Shown here: piece after piece, positions 32,722 through 45,375 of the stretch
Numbering within the stretch: position 1 is the first letter of the stretch
Layout: every line of letters starts with the position of its first letter
Assembly: GCA_007922225.1 (NCBI GenBank)
Contig: ML679995.1
Coordinates: 6,514,689-6,578,688, forward strand
Length of the DNA stretch: 64,000 bases
Direction: 5' to 3'
DNA from: Emydura subglobosa
Lineage: Eukaryota; Chordata; Testudines; Chelidae
Position numbers and translations under genes: made by a program
The notes under the pieces: generated by a model
Seen by the model: the letters and a program-made list of their open reading frames with translations, nothing else
Told to the model about the DNA's origin: nothing
Databases searched by the model: none

Positions 32722-32944
32722 GTTCATAGAATCATAGAAGATGAGGGTTGGAAGGGACCTCAGGAGGTCATCTAGTCCAACCCCCTGCTCAAAGCAGGAC
32801 CAACCCCAACTAAATCATCCCAGCCAGGGCTTTGTCAAGCCTGGCCTTAAAAGCCTCTAAAGATGGAGATTCCATCACCTCCCTAGGTAACCCGTTCCAG
32901 TGCTTCACCACCCTCCTAGTGAAAAACTTTTTCCTAATATCTAA
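32722..32944 (-). mobile_element. CR1 LINE 3' end, antisense, young-looking
   Basis: It begins 'ttcatagaatcatagaagat' (reversed tail) and continues 'ttggaagggacctcaggagg', 'tcatctagtccaaccccctg', 'ctcaaagcaggaccaacccc' and 'gaaaaactttttcctaata', reversed CR1 3' UTR. It is little diverged relative to other copies here. It is only about 220 bp, a typical severe 5' truncation. Confidence 0.95.
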
Positions 32945-34870
32945 GGGTTATAATAAGAACTCTTAGCATTCACATATCTCAAGTTATTTCCCATAAGAGG
33001 AGCAAGCGTCATTGTCCTCATTTAACAGGGTGGATCACTGCGAGGTTAAATGAATGGTATTTGTTGAATTTATTAACGAAATGGAAACTCCAGACTCGAA
33101 ATTCCAATGTCCTGTCCACAGCCTCACTCATTCACAATTTATGACACCGTACAAAGCATTCAGAAAGAGGAGGTGCCCAACCCAGTGAGCTGACAATCTA
33201 AGGCCCAGATCCCTTTTAGCCTACATAGATAGTCCTTGGGCGTCAGTGGGAGTACTTGTGTGAATAAAGTAGATCAGGATGTAGCCTCTGATTCTGAATT
33301 CTTTTTTTCACAAGGTAAAATTTCCCCATGAGCAGACAACCAGCACCACTCATTAGATCCCAGTAAGCTGAAATTTTGATGCCTAAGAAGTACATAAACC
33401 TTGTGCTGAGGTGAATTTCACTCGCAATTAGGTCCATAGGAGTGAACAAGATTGCTCACGTGAATAAGGACTGTTTATGTGAGTAATGGATATAGGAATG
33501 GGCCCTACTTTAGAGGTAGGCAAGCAAAACAAATAAAACCTCCAGCATTAGTGTGCGATCAGGCAGTACCATGAAGGAGATCAGCTTTGGAAAACTTTAG
33601 AGAACATCATAAATCCATCACACAATCAATATTTTCCCCTGCTGCATATTTAAATGGGAGTCCAAAAATATCACTTACATAGCAGTTAGGCAGGGAATAT
33701 AGGACATTTGAAATGGTAGAGAAAAGGGATAAGATAACAACATGGAATTGTCTCTCTAATGTGACTAAACAATTGATGGAAGAGTTCTCAGTTCTGTGAC
33801 CATCAGTTTCCATTTTACTGAGAGTATAAAAGGTATTGAACATATATAGACCTCTGCATCACAATTGTCTGTGTGTCAGATGCATCCATTTTATCTCAAT
33901 ACAAATATTTGGCTTCCAAATATAAATATGATTTTTTTTTTGTTAAAAGAATCTGCTTATTAAAATTTTATATGATAAATGTTACACGTAAAGAGATAAT
34001 GTTGCTGTTGGACTGTGGCTATGCTGGAAGAAAAACAGAATAGGGAAAACACTCAGTATGTTAATAAAAGGAAGCTCCTGAAACAGAAATTAATATAACA
34101 ACAAAATAAACAAGAACTAACATTAACTGCAACTCCTGATTAAGGTACCCAAGTGATGTCCCTTACATTAGCTGTGTATGTAGTATGGAGAACTCATGGG
34201 AATTGTGCAATATCTCTCTGTTATTTATTTGTCTGCATTTTTAACACATCCATCTCCATGCTATTTACAATATAGTTACTAGTCTCTTCTCGGCCAGGAT
34301 TTTTGGGTGAACATAAACAGAACAGGAATTTAAATAGCTTAGAAGTTAAGTGTTTTTCTGCATCCTCTTGCCTTGGAACTGAATTGTACAAATAAATGGG
34401 CACTTTGGTATGTGTGCTGCTGTTAGTTAATTATATGAATCATCCAATGAGGGAAGAAAAACTATACCATGTGATTCATGTAATTAAACAACATGGCATA
34501 TATGCATAACAAACTGCTCATGAGCACTCTGCACTCTAAGAATTATTCACTGGAGAAATTTTGTGAGTAGGTTTGAAAGACAAACAATAAATAAGGGCAT
34601 TTTGCAATCTGATTGCAGACATTTCACAAAGGAAAAAAAAGAATTGTCAGATAAACTCCGTGGTTTGAGAGACAGAGAAATCCCATGGTTTAGGAGATGT
34701 CTCTGTTTTATTATTTTGTTTGTACCTAAGACTGCACTGTCTGACAGGTCAAGACTGAAAGCGTTTGGGAAGAAGATGCGAGTGAGCCAGAAATCTCAGA
34801 CCAACAACTTGCAAGGGGCAGACAGGGGGTGCCTGGAGGTCACAGGAATCTCTTGCGACTAATATTTACA
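32945..34870. other. Unassigned DNA with small repeat scraps
   Basis: 32975-33215 has pieces of an antisense MIR-like SINE and SINE tail ('gagctgacaatctaaggccc'). 33190-33505 contains 'gctcacgtgaataaggactg' and ends 'atggatataggaatgggcc', which fits the short palindromic repeats of this genome. The remainder to 34870 is unique AT-rich sequence with no exon seen. Confidence 0.4.
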
Positions 34871-34874
34871 TTCT

Positions 34875-35830
34875 AGCTCACCAAAGGAGTATCATGTGAA
34901 GTCTCTAATAAAAACCTTTGTCACTTTGTTTATCAATATAGTTGCAAAATGTACATACAGACACTCTGTAAGGAGTTATGAATATATTCTGAAAATATGT
35001 TCTTAAAGTCTGTGTCCAGGGACTGGTCACCAGCAAAGGCGGAAAACAGGTTTGCTGTCAGACAAGAAATGTTTCTGTAGCTTGCTGTTTACATGTAAAT
35101 TAAGTATTGTATTCTTCACAATGGGTCTCCTGTCACCAGTGTGACCTGGAAGATAATAAAGGATTGTAAAATCTTCAAAGGGAGAAAAGTAACAGGAAGA
35201 GATCAACAGTACAGCGAGGGTGGAATAGAGGGGGGAACCCTATCTTGAGGTGCATATTAAAGGTTTGCTTGAGTATATTTGGGGGGACATAGGAAAACCT
35301 CACCTAGGAAGTAAACAGACAGGGAACTTGCTTCAGGAAAGTGGGATTTTCCACTTTGACTGGAAACTCTGGAGAGAACTTTGGGTCAGATAAACTTCTA
35401 TAGCCAAGGGTTTAAGCTGTTAGTTAAATTTGATCTCTAGAAAGCATGTTATGATATTGTTTTATAAGTAAGCATTTCTTCCCAGTATTCTTACTCACTA
35501 ACACTTGCATCTCTGTTCTTTGCTAATAAACATATTCTTGCTTTGACTGTAAATGTATCTCAGTGTTAAGCAAAGCGATGATCCTAAATTGAATTTAAGA
35601 AGCCGGCCTGGTAATTCTATGAGTGTCCAGTGGATAAGCAGCTGGAGATTACAGGGAATACAGCAGTTGGTATGTGACTATCACTACATGGACAGAGAAC
35701 AAAGCCTAGAGTATAGTGCTTCTGCTGCTAAAGGCTGTTGGTTTCAGGAAGCTGATCCACACAGCTACAGGAAAGACTGCTTCTCACTAAAGACAGGTGT
35801 TTCACAAAATTCTGTGCATGTCCAATGGCC
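34875..35830 (+). mobile_element. LTR-retroelement-like sequence, non-coding
   Basis: Several features suggest an LTR or LTR-adjacent retroelement read on the plus strand. An AATAAA signal lies at about 35525-35530 ('ttgctaataaacatattctt'), preceded by a promoter-sized region and followed by 'aaatgtatctcagtgttaag' and 'gatcctaaattgaattta', as in the R/U5 part of reptilian LTRs. The texture matches sequence I remember as dispersed in turtle genomes, but I cannot name the family or fix the ends. No retroviral gene is present. Confidence 0.4.
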
Positions 35831-35871
35831 ACAGTGAGGATGTAAGCAGAGATGCAGACCTCACTGCTGAG

Positions 35872-36265
35872 AACAGTATTATTATTTATTATGTCCATTG
35901 CAGTCACATCCAGGAGCTCCAGTCATGGCCAGGACTGCATTGTGCTAGGCGCTGTACAAACAGAGAACAGCACCACTCTGCACACCAGCTGCTAGTCATC
36001 ACAGCAAAGACTGAAGGAGGTATGTGAAGGAGGATAATGAGAAAGCTTAGTTTTGTAATTACCATGATTGGCACTACCTGTGAGGATAGCCCTTCAACAG
36101 ACAAAAGGAAGATATGGAATGGGATTTGTAGAATGTGACCCATTTTAAAGGTTGTTAAAGACAGAAAGGATAATCATTCTGATTTGTTATTTGTATTATT
36201 GTTGTGTTTAGTGTCTGAGTTGAGACCAGTGCCTTATTGTGCAAAACAGAGTACAAAATCATGTC
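35872..36265 (-). mobile_element. SINE 3'-tail fragments, antisense (two)
   Basis: 35876-35965 reads 'agtattattatttattatgt' ... 'gcattgtgctaggcgctgta', and 36185-36260 is a second, weaker copy ('ttgttatttgtattattgtt' ... 'gccttattgtgcaaaacaga'). Both are antisense to the SINE tail family; the intervening 220 bp is unassigned. Confidence 0.6.
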
Positions 36266-36419
36266 ACTCATATTTTGAGCTTCTGGCAGTTTAATTTCTG
36301 GCATTAAAGTGGGAACAGCTAAAACCATGAAAAGTGCATATGGTATTTGCGGGCTTTAATTCCAGACTTTCTAGGATTTGCATACTCCTAGCTAAGAACT
36401 GATTGTCTTAGTAGAATTG

Positions 36420-36635
36420 GTCAAAAAAAAAGTATTTTATATTCCACAAAATATTTTGAAGGGGTTTTATTTTATTTTGGCATTTTATATGGAGTTTTTG
36501 GATTTTTGTTGAAAAACCAAAATGTGATTTGTTCTCTATTTTTCACAATAAAAAAAAAAAAGTGAACACCTTTTGCTTTTTGTTGTCAAAAAAACTATTT
36601 TTTATTTGTCAAAAACACTTTTGGTTTGTTTAGTC
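36420..36635. repeat. AT-rich interspersed repeat (TTTTGTTGAAAAACC type), diverged
   Basis: Dense A and T runs with self-complementary blocks (TTTTTGTTGAAAAACC, AAAATATTTTG, GTCAAAAACAC). They resemble the repeats at 11.0 and 45.9 kb. Confidence 0.35.
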
Positions 36636-36660
36636 TTGAACTCAAACCTAGGCCCTCAAA

Positions 36661-37053
36661 GGGCGTGTCTACACTGCATACTAAACCAGGGTTTCGACTC
36701 AAGTTTAAGCTCAAATCCCCCTTCCATCCACACACAAATGAATCAGCAAACACTCAGCAAGCACTCAGCATCTGGGTCCTAGGACCTTGCTGGGGGTGGG
36801 TCAGCGATGGAGTCCCACTGAGACTTGGGTTCAAGCCCTGTCGTTTTGCAGTGTGGATGCAGGTACAGACCTGAATCAGAAGGTTTGCATAGTGCAATAT
36901 GAATATGTTAGCACGACAGTGAAATCTAGGTCCAGTTACTGTAAACCCAGGTTTACAGTGCAGTGTGAACGCTCAAGGGCAGGCTTGGAAACACTATGTC
37001 CACAAGCCCAGGTCCCATAAACCTTGATTTAAAATGCAGTGTAGACATACCAT
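36661..37053. mobile_element. Non-autonomous DNA transposon (MITE), well-preserved termini
   Basis: The left end GGGCGTGTCTACACTGCATA and the right end (reverse complement) TGGTATGTCTACACTGCATT share a 14-base identical core TGTCTACACTGCAT. The interior contains a second TGCAGTGTGGATGCAGG and TACAGTGCAGTGTGAACG, internal echoes of the termini. It is about 393 bp long, with no coding frame. It probably relied on a hAT- or similar transposase in trans; the superfamily is inferred. Confidence 0.8.
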
Positions 37054-37310
37054 GGTGTTTTTACTTTCTTTATTCTCATTTATTCCTGGGAAAAAGAGAC
37101 AATTTAAAAAAAGTTTGGGGCAGATCTCCTTCCCAGAGGACATATACTGTATACTGTGGCTCTGATGAGCAATAAAAGACATCTACATCAAAGGGGGAAA
37201 ATATACGTATTTTCTTTCTTTGCTAACATTAACTTAATCTGGATTTTCAACAGAAATACTAGACAAGATAGCTCTAATGCCTTACACATGCATGTACAGG
37301 CATGGCATTT
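37054..37310. other. Unassigned DNA
   Basis: No recognised feature. Confidence 0.5.
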
Positions 37311-37311
37311 G

Positions 37312-37500
37312 TACATAAAATTGTAGGACCGGAAGTGACCTCCTAGGTCATAGAGACTAGTCCCCTGACATTGCAGGGAACCCCATTATTTAATACCATT
37401 CAGAAATTTATCAAACTCTATCTGAAAGCTGGTTAGGTAGTTTGCCACCACTACTCCTGTTGCAAAGCTGTTCCAGAAACACACACCTAGACTTCTCAGT
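37312..37500 (-). mobile_element. Old CR1 3' fragment, antisense
   Basis: 'aattgtaggaccggaagtga', 'cctcctaggtcatagagact' and 'agtcccctgacattgcaggg' follow the reversed CR1 3' end, and later 'ttgccaccactactcctgtt' and 'ctgttccagaaac' follow the 3' UTR. It is strongly diverged. Confidence 0.6.
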
Positions 37501-38313
37501 TTCACAAAAATCCAGAGTGGAAAATATTTGTCATGGAAACACAGCACGTTTGTGAATGTGAACTTTTCTTTAAAACAACTTTCTATACATTTTGCCCACC
37601 TGAATTTCGGAGGGTGAGTTGGGTAGACAGCATGTAGCCCAAAAGGAGGAATATGGTGAACTGAATATAAAAAGGAATAAATATTGCATTTTTCCACAAA
37701 AAAACATTGTTAGTAAGTGAAGGACCAAGCCCATTAATGAAAAAGCTCCTTCAGTGGATTTTGGATTGGGGACCAAATTTGGCAACCCTGACCTGATGGG
37801 AGTCTCTCTCTTGACTTTAATGATGCTACTCACCCAGTCTGCGTAGGTCCTTAGAATTCCATCCTGCAATTCCCTTACACACCATTTTAGACAGCAGATA
37901 ACTTATTGTGCTGGACGTTTTCCAAAGCAAATGGGATGACAATTGCTTATTCTACTGCAGGGGAATGTTGTTTTTTTCGTAGACTAGAGGAATCACAAGA
38001 AATTCAGATAAAAGATGACCTGTTTCCATATAACTCCTTTTTGTGGTTCTCCAGCCTTTCAGAATCTATTCAGCCCTTCACTTGTGGCTTCGACTGAGCT
38101 AAGAATTGACATGATTCAATGAAGTTATCTTTGAATAACTTGTATTAACACACATATATTATTGAATATATTAACACAATTAAAGGAATATATCACACTG
38201 TTTCTCAACCTGATCCATTTGTGCCCTCATTACACTTTTTAGTGAAATGGTTCCAAATTTCAACAGTCATCATTAAATATCAGGGCCCAGTTCCCCATAA
38301 CCTTGCATCTTTT
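37501..38313. other. Unassigned DNA
   Basis: Unique-looking sequence. Open frames at 37386-37869 on the minus strand overlap the CR1 remnant and have no motif. Confidence 0.5.
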
Positions 38314-38315
38314 GT

Positions 38316-38925
38316 CATAAGAACATAAAAATGGCTACATTGGCTCCGAACAATGATCCATCTAGCCCAGTATCATGTCTTACAACAGGGGCTGGTGACA
38401 AATGCTTCAAAGGGAATGAATAGAACAGGGCAATTATTGAGTGATCCACCCTGTCATCCAGTCCCAGGTTCCGGCAGTCAGAAATTTAGGGCCACTGAGA
38501 GCATCGTGTAGTATTCCTAACCATCTTGGATAATAATAATTGATGTACTTATCCTCCATGAAATTATCTAATTCCTGTTTTGAACCAGTTGTACTTTTGA
38601 CCTCCAAGATATCCCCTGGCAACAAGTTCCACAAGCTGACTGTGTTGTGTGAATAAGTACTTCCTTTAGTTTGTTTTAAATCGTCTGCCTATTAATTTCA
38701 TTGGTTGACCCCTGGTACTTGTGTTATGTGAATGGAAATATAACACTTCCCTATTCCCTTTCTTCACACAGTCATGATTTTATAGACCTCTATCATATCC
38801 CCGCTTAGTCATCTCTTTTCTAAGATGAACAGTTCAAGTCTTTTTAATCTCTCCTTATATGGAAGCGGTTTCAAACCCCTTTTTGGTTTTTTGCCTTTCC
38901 TGAACTTTTTCCAATTCAAATATAA
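38316..38925 (-). mobile_element. CR1 LINE 3' portion, antisense (subfamily A)
   Basis: The reversed 3' end starts 'cataagaacataaaaatggc' and continues 'tccatctagcccagtatcat', 'ttccacaagctgactgtgtt', 'gatttta' and 'tagacctctatcatatcccc' through 'atctctccttatatggaagc'. This tail type differs from the ATTCTATG family. It is non-coding here; only the ORF2 end and 3' UTR are present. Confidence 0.9.
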
Positions 38926-39386
38926 AATCATAGAAGTGTAGGATTGGAAGGGACCTTGAGAGGTATTCTAGTACATTCCGCATATTTAAGGTAGGACTAA
39001 GTATTACCTAGACCATACCTGACTAGTGTTTGTCTAACATGCTTTTAAAAATCTCCAGTGACAGAGGTTCCACAGCCTACCTAGGCAATGTACTTGAAAA
39101 CTATTATCATGTCCCCCCTCAGTCTTCTCTTCTCCAGACTAAACAAACTCAACTTTTTCAATCTTCCCTCATAGGTCATGTTTTCTAGACCTTTAATCAT
39201 TTTTATTGCTCTTCTCTGGATTTTCTCCAATTTGTCCACATCTTTCCCGAAATGTGGTGCCCAGAACTGGACACAATACTCCAGCTGAGGCCTAATTATT
39301 GAGGAGTAGAGTGGAAGAATTACTTCTCATCTCTAGCTTACTACACTCCTGGTAATACATCCCAGAATGATGTTTGCTTTTTTTTT

Positions 39387-39653
39387 TCAACAATTTGACA
39401 CTGTTGACTCATATTTAGCTTGTGATCCATTATGACCCCCCAGAACCCTTTCCACAGCATTCCTTCCTAGGCAGTCATTTCCCATTGTGTATGTGTACAA
39501 CTGATTGTTTCTGCCTAAATTAAGTACTTTGCATTTGTCCTTATTTAATTTCATCCTATTTACTTCAGACCATTTCTCCACTTTGTCCAGATCATTTTGA
39601 ATTTTAATCCTAATCTCCAAAGTACTTGTTACCCTTCCTAGCTTCGTATCCAC
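39387..39653 (-). pseudogene. CR1 ORF2 fragment downstream of RT motif C
   Basis: The 88-codon frame shows KIQNDLDKVEKWSEVNRM and KLNKDKCKVLNLGRNNQ, the conserved block after motif C in CR1 ORF2. It begins just at the damaged motif C. Confidence 0.88.
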
Positions 39654-40437
39654 AAACTTTATAAGTGTACTCTGCCATTATCTAAATCATTGATGACGAA
39701 CCAGAACTGATCCCTGTGGGACCCCACTCAATATGCCCTTCCAGTTTACAGTGAAACACTGATTACTACTCTTTGGGAATGGTTTTCCAACCAGTTATGC
39801 ACCCACCTTATAGTAGCTCCATCTAGGTTGTATTTCCCTAATTTTTTTATGGGAAGGTCATGTGAGATAGTATCATAAGCCTTATTAAAGTCAAGATATA
39901 CCACATCTACCACTTCCCCTCATCCACAAGGTTAGTTACCCTGTCAAAGAAAGCTATTAGGTTGATTTGATATGATTAGTTATTGACAAATCTATGTTAA
40001 CTGTTATTTGTCACCTTATTATCTTCTAGATATTTGCAAATTGATTGCTTAATTATTTCCTCCATTATCTTTCTGGATACTAACGTTAAACTGACTGGTC
40101 TGTAATTCCCTGGGTTGTTTTTATTCCCCTTTTTATACATTGTCACTATATTTGCCCTTCTCCAATCCTCTGGAATCCTCAGAGATAATCACAAATGGCT
40201 TAGATAACTCCTCAACCAGCTCCTGGAGTATTTTAGTATATATTTCATCAGGCCCCGGTGACTGGAAGACTTCTAACTTGTGTATGTAATTTTTAACTTG
40301 TTCTTTCTCTATTTTAGCCTATGATCCTACCTCATTTTCACTGGCATTTATTAAGTTAGATGTCTAATTGCTACTAAACTGGTGAAAATTGAAACAAAAA
40401 AAGTAATTTAGAACTTCTGCCATTTCCACATTTTCTG

Positions 40438-40620
40438 TTATTGTTCCCGACCCTGACCTGTCTTCCTCTTGTTTCTAATGTATTTGTAGAATGTTTTCTT
40501 GTTACCCTTTATGTCTCTAGCTAGTTTAATCTCACACTGTGCCTTGGCCTTTCTAATTTTGTCCCTAAATGCTTGTGTTATTGGTTTATATTCATCCTTT
40601 GTAATTTGACCTAGTTTATA
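40438..40620 (-). pseudogene. CR1 ORF2 linker fragment between endonuclease and RT
   Basis: Residues [20 protein letters not shown] and [15 protein letters not shown] match the basic linker preceding the RT in CR1 ORF2. The first residues of the open frame ([15 protein letters not shown]) come from the TA repeat and are not part of the protein. Confidence 0.85.
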
Positions 40621-40636
40621 TATATATATATATACA
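40617..40636. repeat. (TA)n microsatellite at the CR1 5' junction
   Basis: A pure TA run of about 20 bp lies exactly at the truncated end of the antisense CR1. Confidence 0.9.
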
Positions 40637-40639
40637 TTG

Positions 40640-42940
<2,301 letters not shown>

Positions 42941-42946
42941 GAGTAC

Positions 42947-43015
42947 ATCCAGATGTTGCAAGATGGATTTCTGAACACCTGGAATGGAAGGCTATCCATC
43001 TTGCAACATTTGTGT
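42947..43015. repeat. Perfect 15-bp stem hairpin, extendable to about 22 bp
   Basis: ATGTTGCAAGATGGA at 42953-42967 pairs perfectly with TCCATCTTGCAACAT at 42995-43009, with a 27-nt loop. Weaker pairing extends the stem outward (G-T, A-T, C-G, then mixed). The size suits a small fold-back element or a miRNA-precursor-like hairpin; no expression evidence is available. Confidence 0.75.
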
Positions 43016-43171
43016 AGATCCAGTTGCCTCAACTGCCCATGCAATTACTGCTAGGGCATCCTATCTCAGTGGGTCTGGGATGAGCTATAAGGAAGATCCA
43101 GGGAACCACAGATAAGTCAGCCTCACTGCAGTCCCTGGAAAAATCATAGAGCAGTCCTCAAGGAATCCATT

Positions 43172-43372
43172 TTGAGGCACTTGGAAGAGAGGAAGGTGAT
43201 CAGGAAGAGTCAGCATGTATTCAACAAGGGAAAATCATGCCTGACCAACTTGATTGCCTTCTGTGATGAGATGACTAGTTTTGTGCATGTGGGGAAAGCG
43301 GTGGACGTGATACATCTTGACTTTAGCAAAGCTTTTGATATGGTTACCCACAGTATTCTTGCAATCAAGTGA
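43172..43372 (+). pseudogene. CR1 ORF2 RT fragment with motif A
   Basis: QHVFNKGKSCLTNLIAFCDE and IHLDFSKAFDMVTHSIL show the RT region up to and including motif A (LDFSKAFD). It ends at a stop. Confidence 0.9.
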
Positions 43373-43683
43373 AAGAAGGATGGGTTGAATGAATGGACTA
43401 TAAGGTAGATAGAAAGCTGGCTAGATCACTGGGATCAATGGGTAGTGATCAACGGCTCGAAGTCCAGTTGGTAGCCGGTAACAAGAGGAGTGCCCAAGGC
43501 GTTGGTCAAGGGGCGAGTTTTGTTCAACATCTTCATTAATGATCTGGAAGATGGAGTGGATTTCATCCTTAGCAAGTTTGTAGATCATACTAAGCTGGGG
43601 GGGACTGGTAGATACACTGGGTGGGTAAGGATAGGATACAGAGTGACCTAGACAAATTGGATGATTGGGCCAAATGAAATCTG

Positions 43684-44286
43684 ATGAGGTTCAACAAGGA
43701 CAAGTGCAGAGTCTTGTACTTAGGACAGAAGAATCCCATGCACAGCCTCAGACTGGGGACAGATGGGCTAGGCAGCAGTTCTGCAGAAAAGGACCTGGGG
43801 GTAACAGTGGATAAGAAGCTGGATATGAGTGAACAGTGTGTCCTTGTTGCCAAGAAGGCTAACAGCATATTGGGCTGCATTAGTAGGAGCATTGCCAGCA
43901 GATCAAGGTAAGTTATTATTCCCCTCTATTTGGCACTAGTGAGGCCACATTTGGAGTATTCTATCCAGTTTTGGGCTCCCAACTTTAGGAAGGATGTGGA
44001 CAAATTGGAGAGATTCCAGCGGAGGGCAACAAAAATGATTAGGGGGCTGGAGCACATGACTTATGAGGAGAGGCTGAGGGAACTAGGCTTGTTTAGTCTG
44101 CAGAAGAGAAGAGTGAAGGGAGATTTGATAGCGGCCATCAACTATCTGAAGGAGGTTCCAGGGAGAATGGAACTAGGCTGTTCTCACTGGCGAGAGATGA
44201 CAGAAAAAGGAGCAGTGATCTTAAGTTGCAGTGGGGGAGGTCTAGGTTGGACATTAGGAAAATCTTTTTCACTAGGAGGGTGGTGA
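43684..44286 (+). pseudogene. CR1 ORF2 C-terminal fragments (two frames)
   Basis: The first frame (43684-43911) contains [18 protein letters not shown] and [16 protein letters not shown]. The second (43930-44286) contains [18 protein letters not shown] and [19 protein letters not shown]. Together they give the region after motif C to the C-terminus, split by a stop near 43912. Confidence 0.9.
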
Positions 44287-44463
44287 AACACTGCAATGGG
44301 TTACCTAGGGAGGTGGTGGAATCTCCATCCTAGGAGGTTTTTAAGGCTTGGCTTGACAAAACCCTGGTTGAGATGATTTAGTTGGGGTTGGTCCTGCTTT
44401 GAGCAGGGGGTAGGATTAGATGAGGTACCTTCCATCCCTAGTCTTCTATGATTCTGTGATTCT

Positions 44464-44838
44464 AAATTTCAACTCCCCAGTCTCTCCACACTTCCAGTGC
44501 ACAAAGCTGAGTCTTGCAAGGCACTGAGCTCCCCTGCAAGGCATCACGTGTCTCAATCTCCCAGAGACTTCAGAGGGAGCGCAGCATGGTCACATTGTCC
44601 TAAAGACAAGGATTTAAGTAGAATAAATAAAATCTGAACAGCAAGAATAATTCATTCTGAAAAATGGATTTTGTTCATCGATTTAACAAGTGTGGTTTAG
44701 TTTTCGGTTTTGTTTCAACGAATTTACTTCATATTATACTGATACATGCTGTAGTATCTTTTGCTATTGTAACAGTGCCATCCATCAAAGGTACTTATGA
44801 GGTTCCCCATCACCGTAGTATCTGAGCAATGCATAATC
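44464..44838. other. Unassigned DNA with a small repeat scrap
   Basis: 44505-44550 ('gctgagtcttgcaaggcact' ...) resembles the short SINE/palindrome repeats of the region. The remainder is unique. Confidence 0.4.
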
Positions 44839-44839
44839 T

Positions 44840-45035
44840 TTTAAATTATTTATTAAACAACCACCCCGTGAAATAGGGCAGTGCTATTGTCTCCATGTTA
44901 CACACAGGCAACCAAGGCACAGAAAGGATAAATGACTTCCCATGGTCACATATGAACCTTGTGGCAAAGTAGAGAATTTAATTCAAGTCTCTAGCACCAT
45001 CATTAGGAAGGAATCTCTCTATTCCCACCACCCAG
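44840..45035 (-). mobile_element. MIR-like SINE, antisense
   Basis: The plus strand shows 'caaggcacagaaaggataaa', 'tgacttcccatggtcacata', 'ggcaaagtagagaatttaat' and 'tctctagcaccatcattagg', the reversed order of a MIR-type SINE from core to tRNA-derived head. Confidence 0.65.
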
Positions 45036-45129
45036 GAACTGTGAAAAACTAAGTATGAATTAGCAGGATTTGTTTCATATTGCTGTGGTTTGATAGAGAG
45101 ATGCACACCAAAAAGATAGTGGGCCTTCC

Positions 45130-45375
45130 ATCACAGCATAGACCATTTATTTGATTTGTATTCGGGCAGAGAACAGACAAGAAATGCGTGCTGGAGGAAA
45201 ATGGACAAAGATGGAATGAAAGCTAACCCTTCTCCGGCTCACTGTCAAGATGAGATTATTGTGCGGTCTACAGGAAAAGCCCTTCAAATGAATAATAATT
45301 TAAGTGCATCCCTCCTTGAGGTCACCTTGGCAAAGTGAAGTACTTCACTTGAAGAAGAACCAGACATCAAAAGAC
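45130..45375. promoter_or_regulatory. Candidate conserved non-coding element
   Basis: Complex unique sequence with ATTTATTTGATTTG, AGATGAGATTATTGTGCGG and AATGAATAATAATTTAAGTG. There are no repeat features. A 60-codon frame has no motif. Texture-based call only. Confidence 0.3.

Larger units (their letters stand above)
38929..40620 (-). mobile_element. CR1 LINE, antisense, about 1.7 kb (subfamily B)
   Basis: The reversed tail 'atcatagaagtgtaggattg' is followed by the reversed 3' UTR, C-terminal domain, complete RT and the linker upstream of RT, ending against a TA repeat at 40617-40636. It lies directly next to the subfamily-A CR1 in the same orientation. RT motif C lacks one aspartate codon (KFVDTKLG instead of KFVDDTKLG, near 39640-39655), an in-frame 3-base loss. 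The region is interrupted by stops. Confidence 0.92.
43080..44463 (+). mobile_element. CR1 LINE, sense, 1.4 kb, canonical tail
   Basis: It starts in ORF2 before RT motif A ('gggaaccacagataagtcag', the NYR-x-VSLTS region), then runs through motif A, the rest of RT, the C-terminus and 3' UTR to 'ctatgattctgtgattct'. Several stops break the frame. RT motif C reads KFVDHTKLG, with the second aspartate changed to histidine (43585-43587). It is less diverged than most copies here. Confidence 0.93.

Noticed and set aside
43590..43892. 100-codon minus-strand frame
   Set aside because: Antisense of the CR1 ORF2 at 43.08-44.46 kb.
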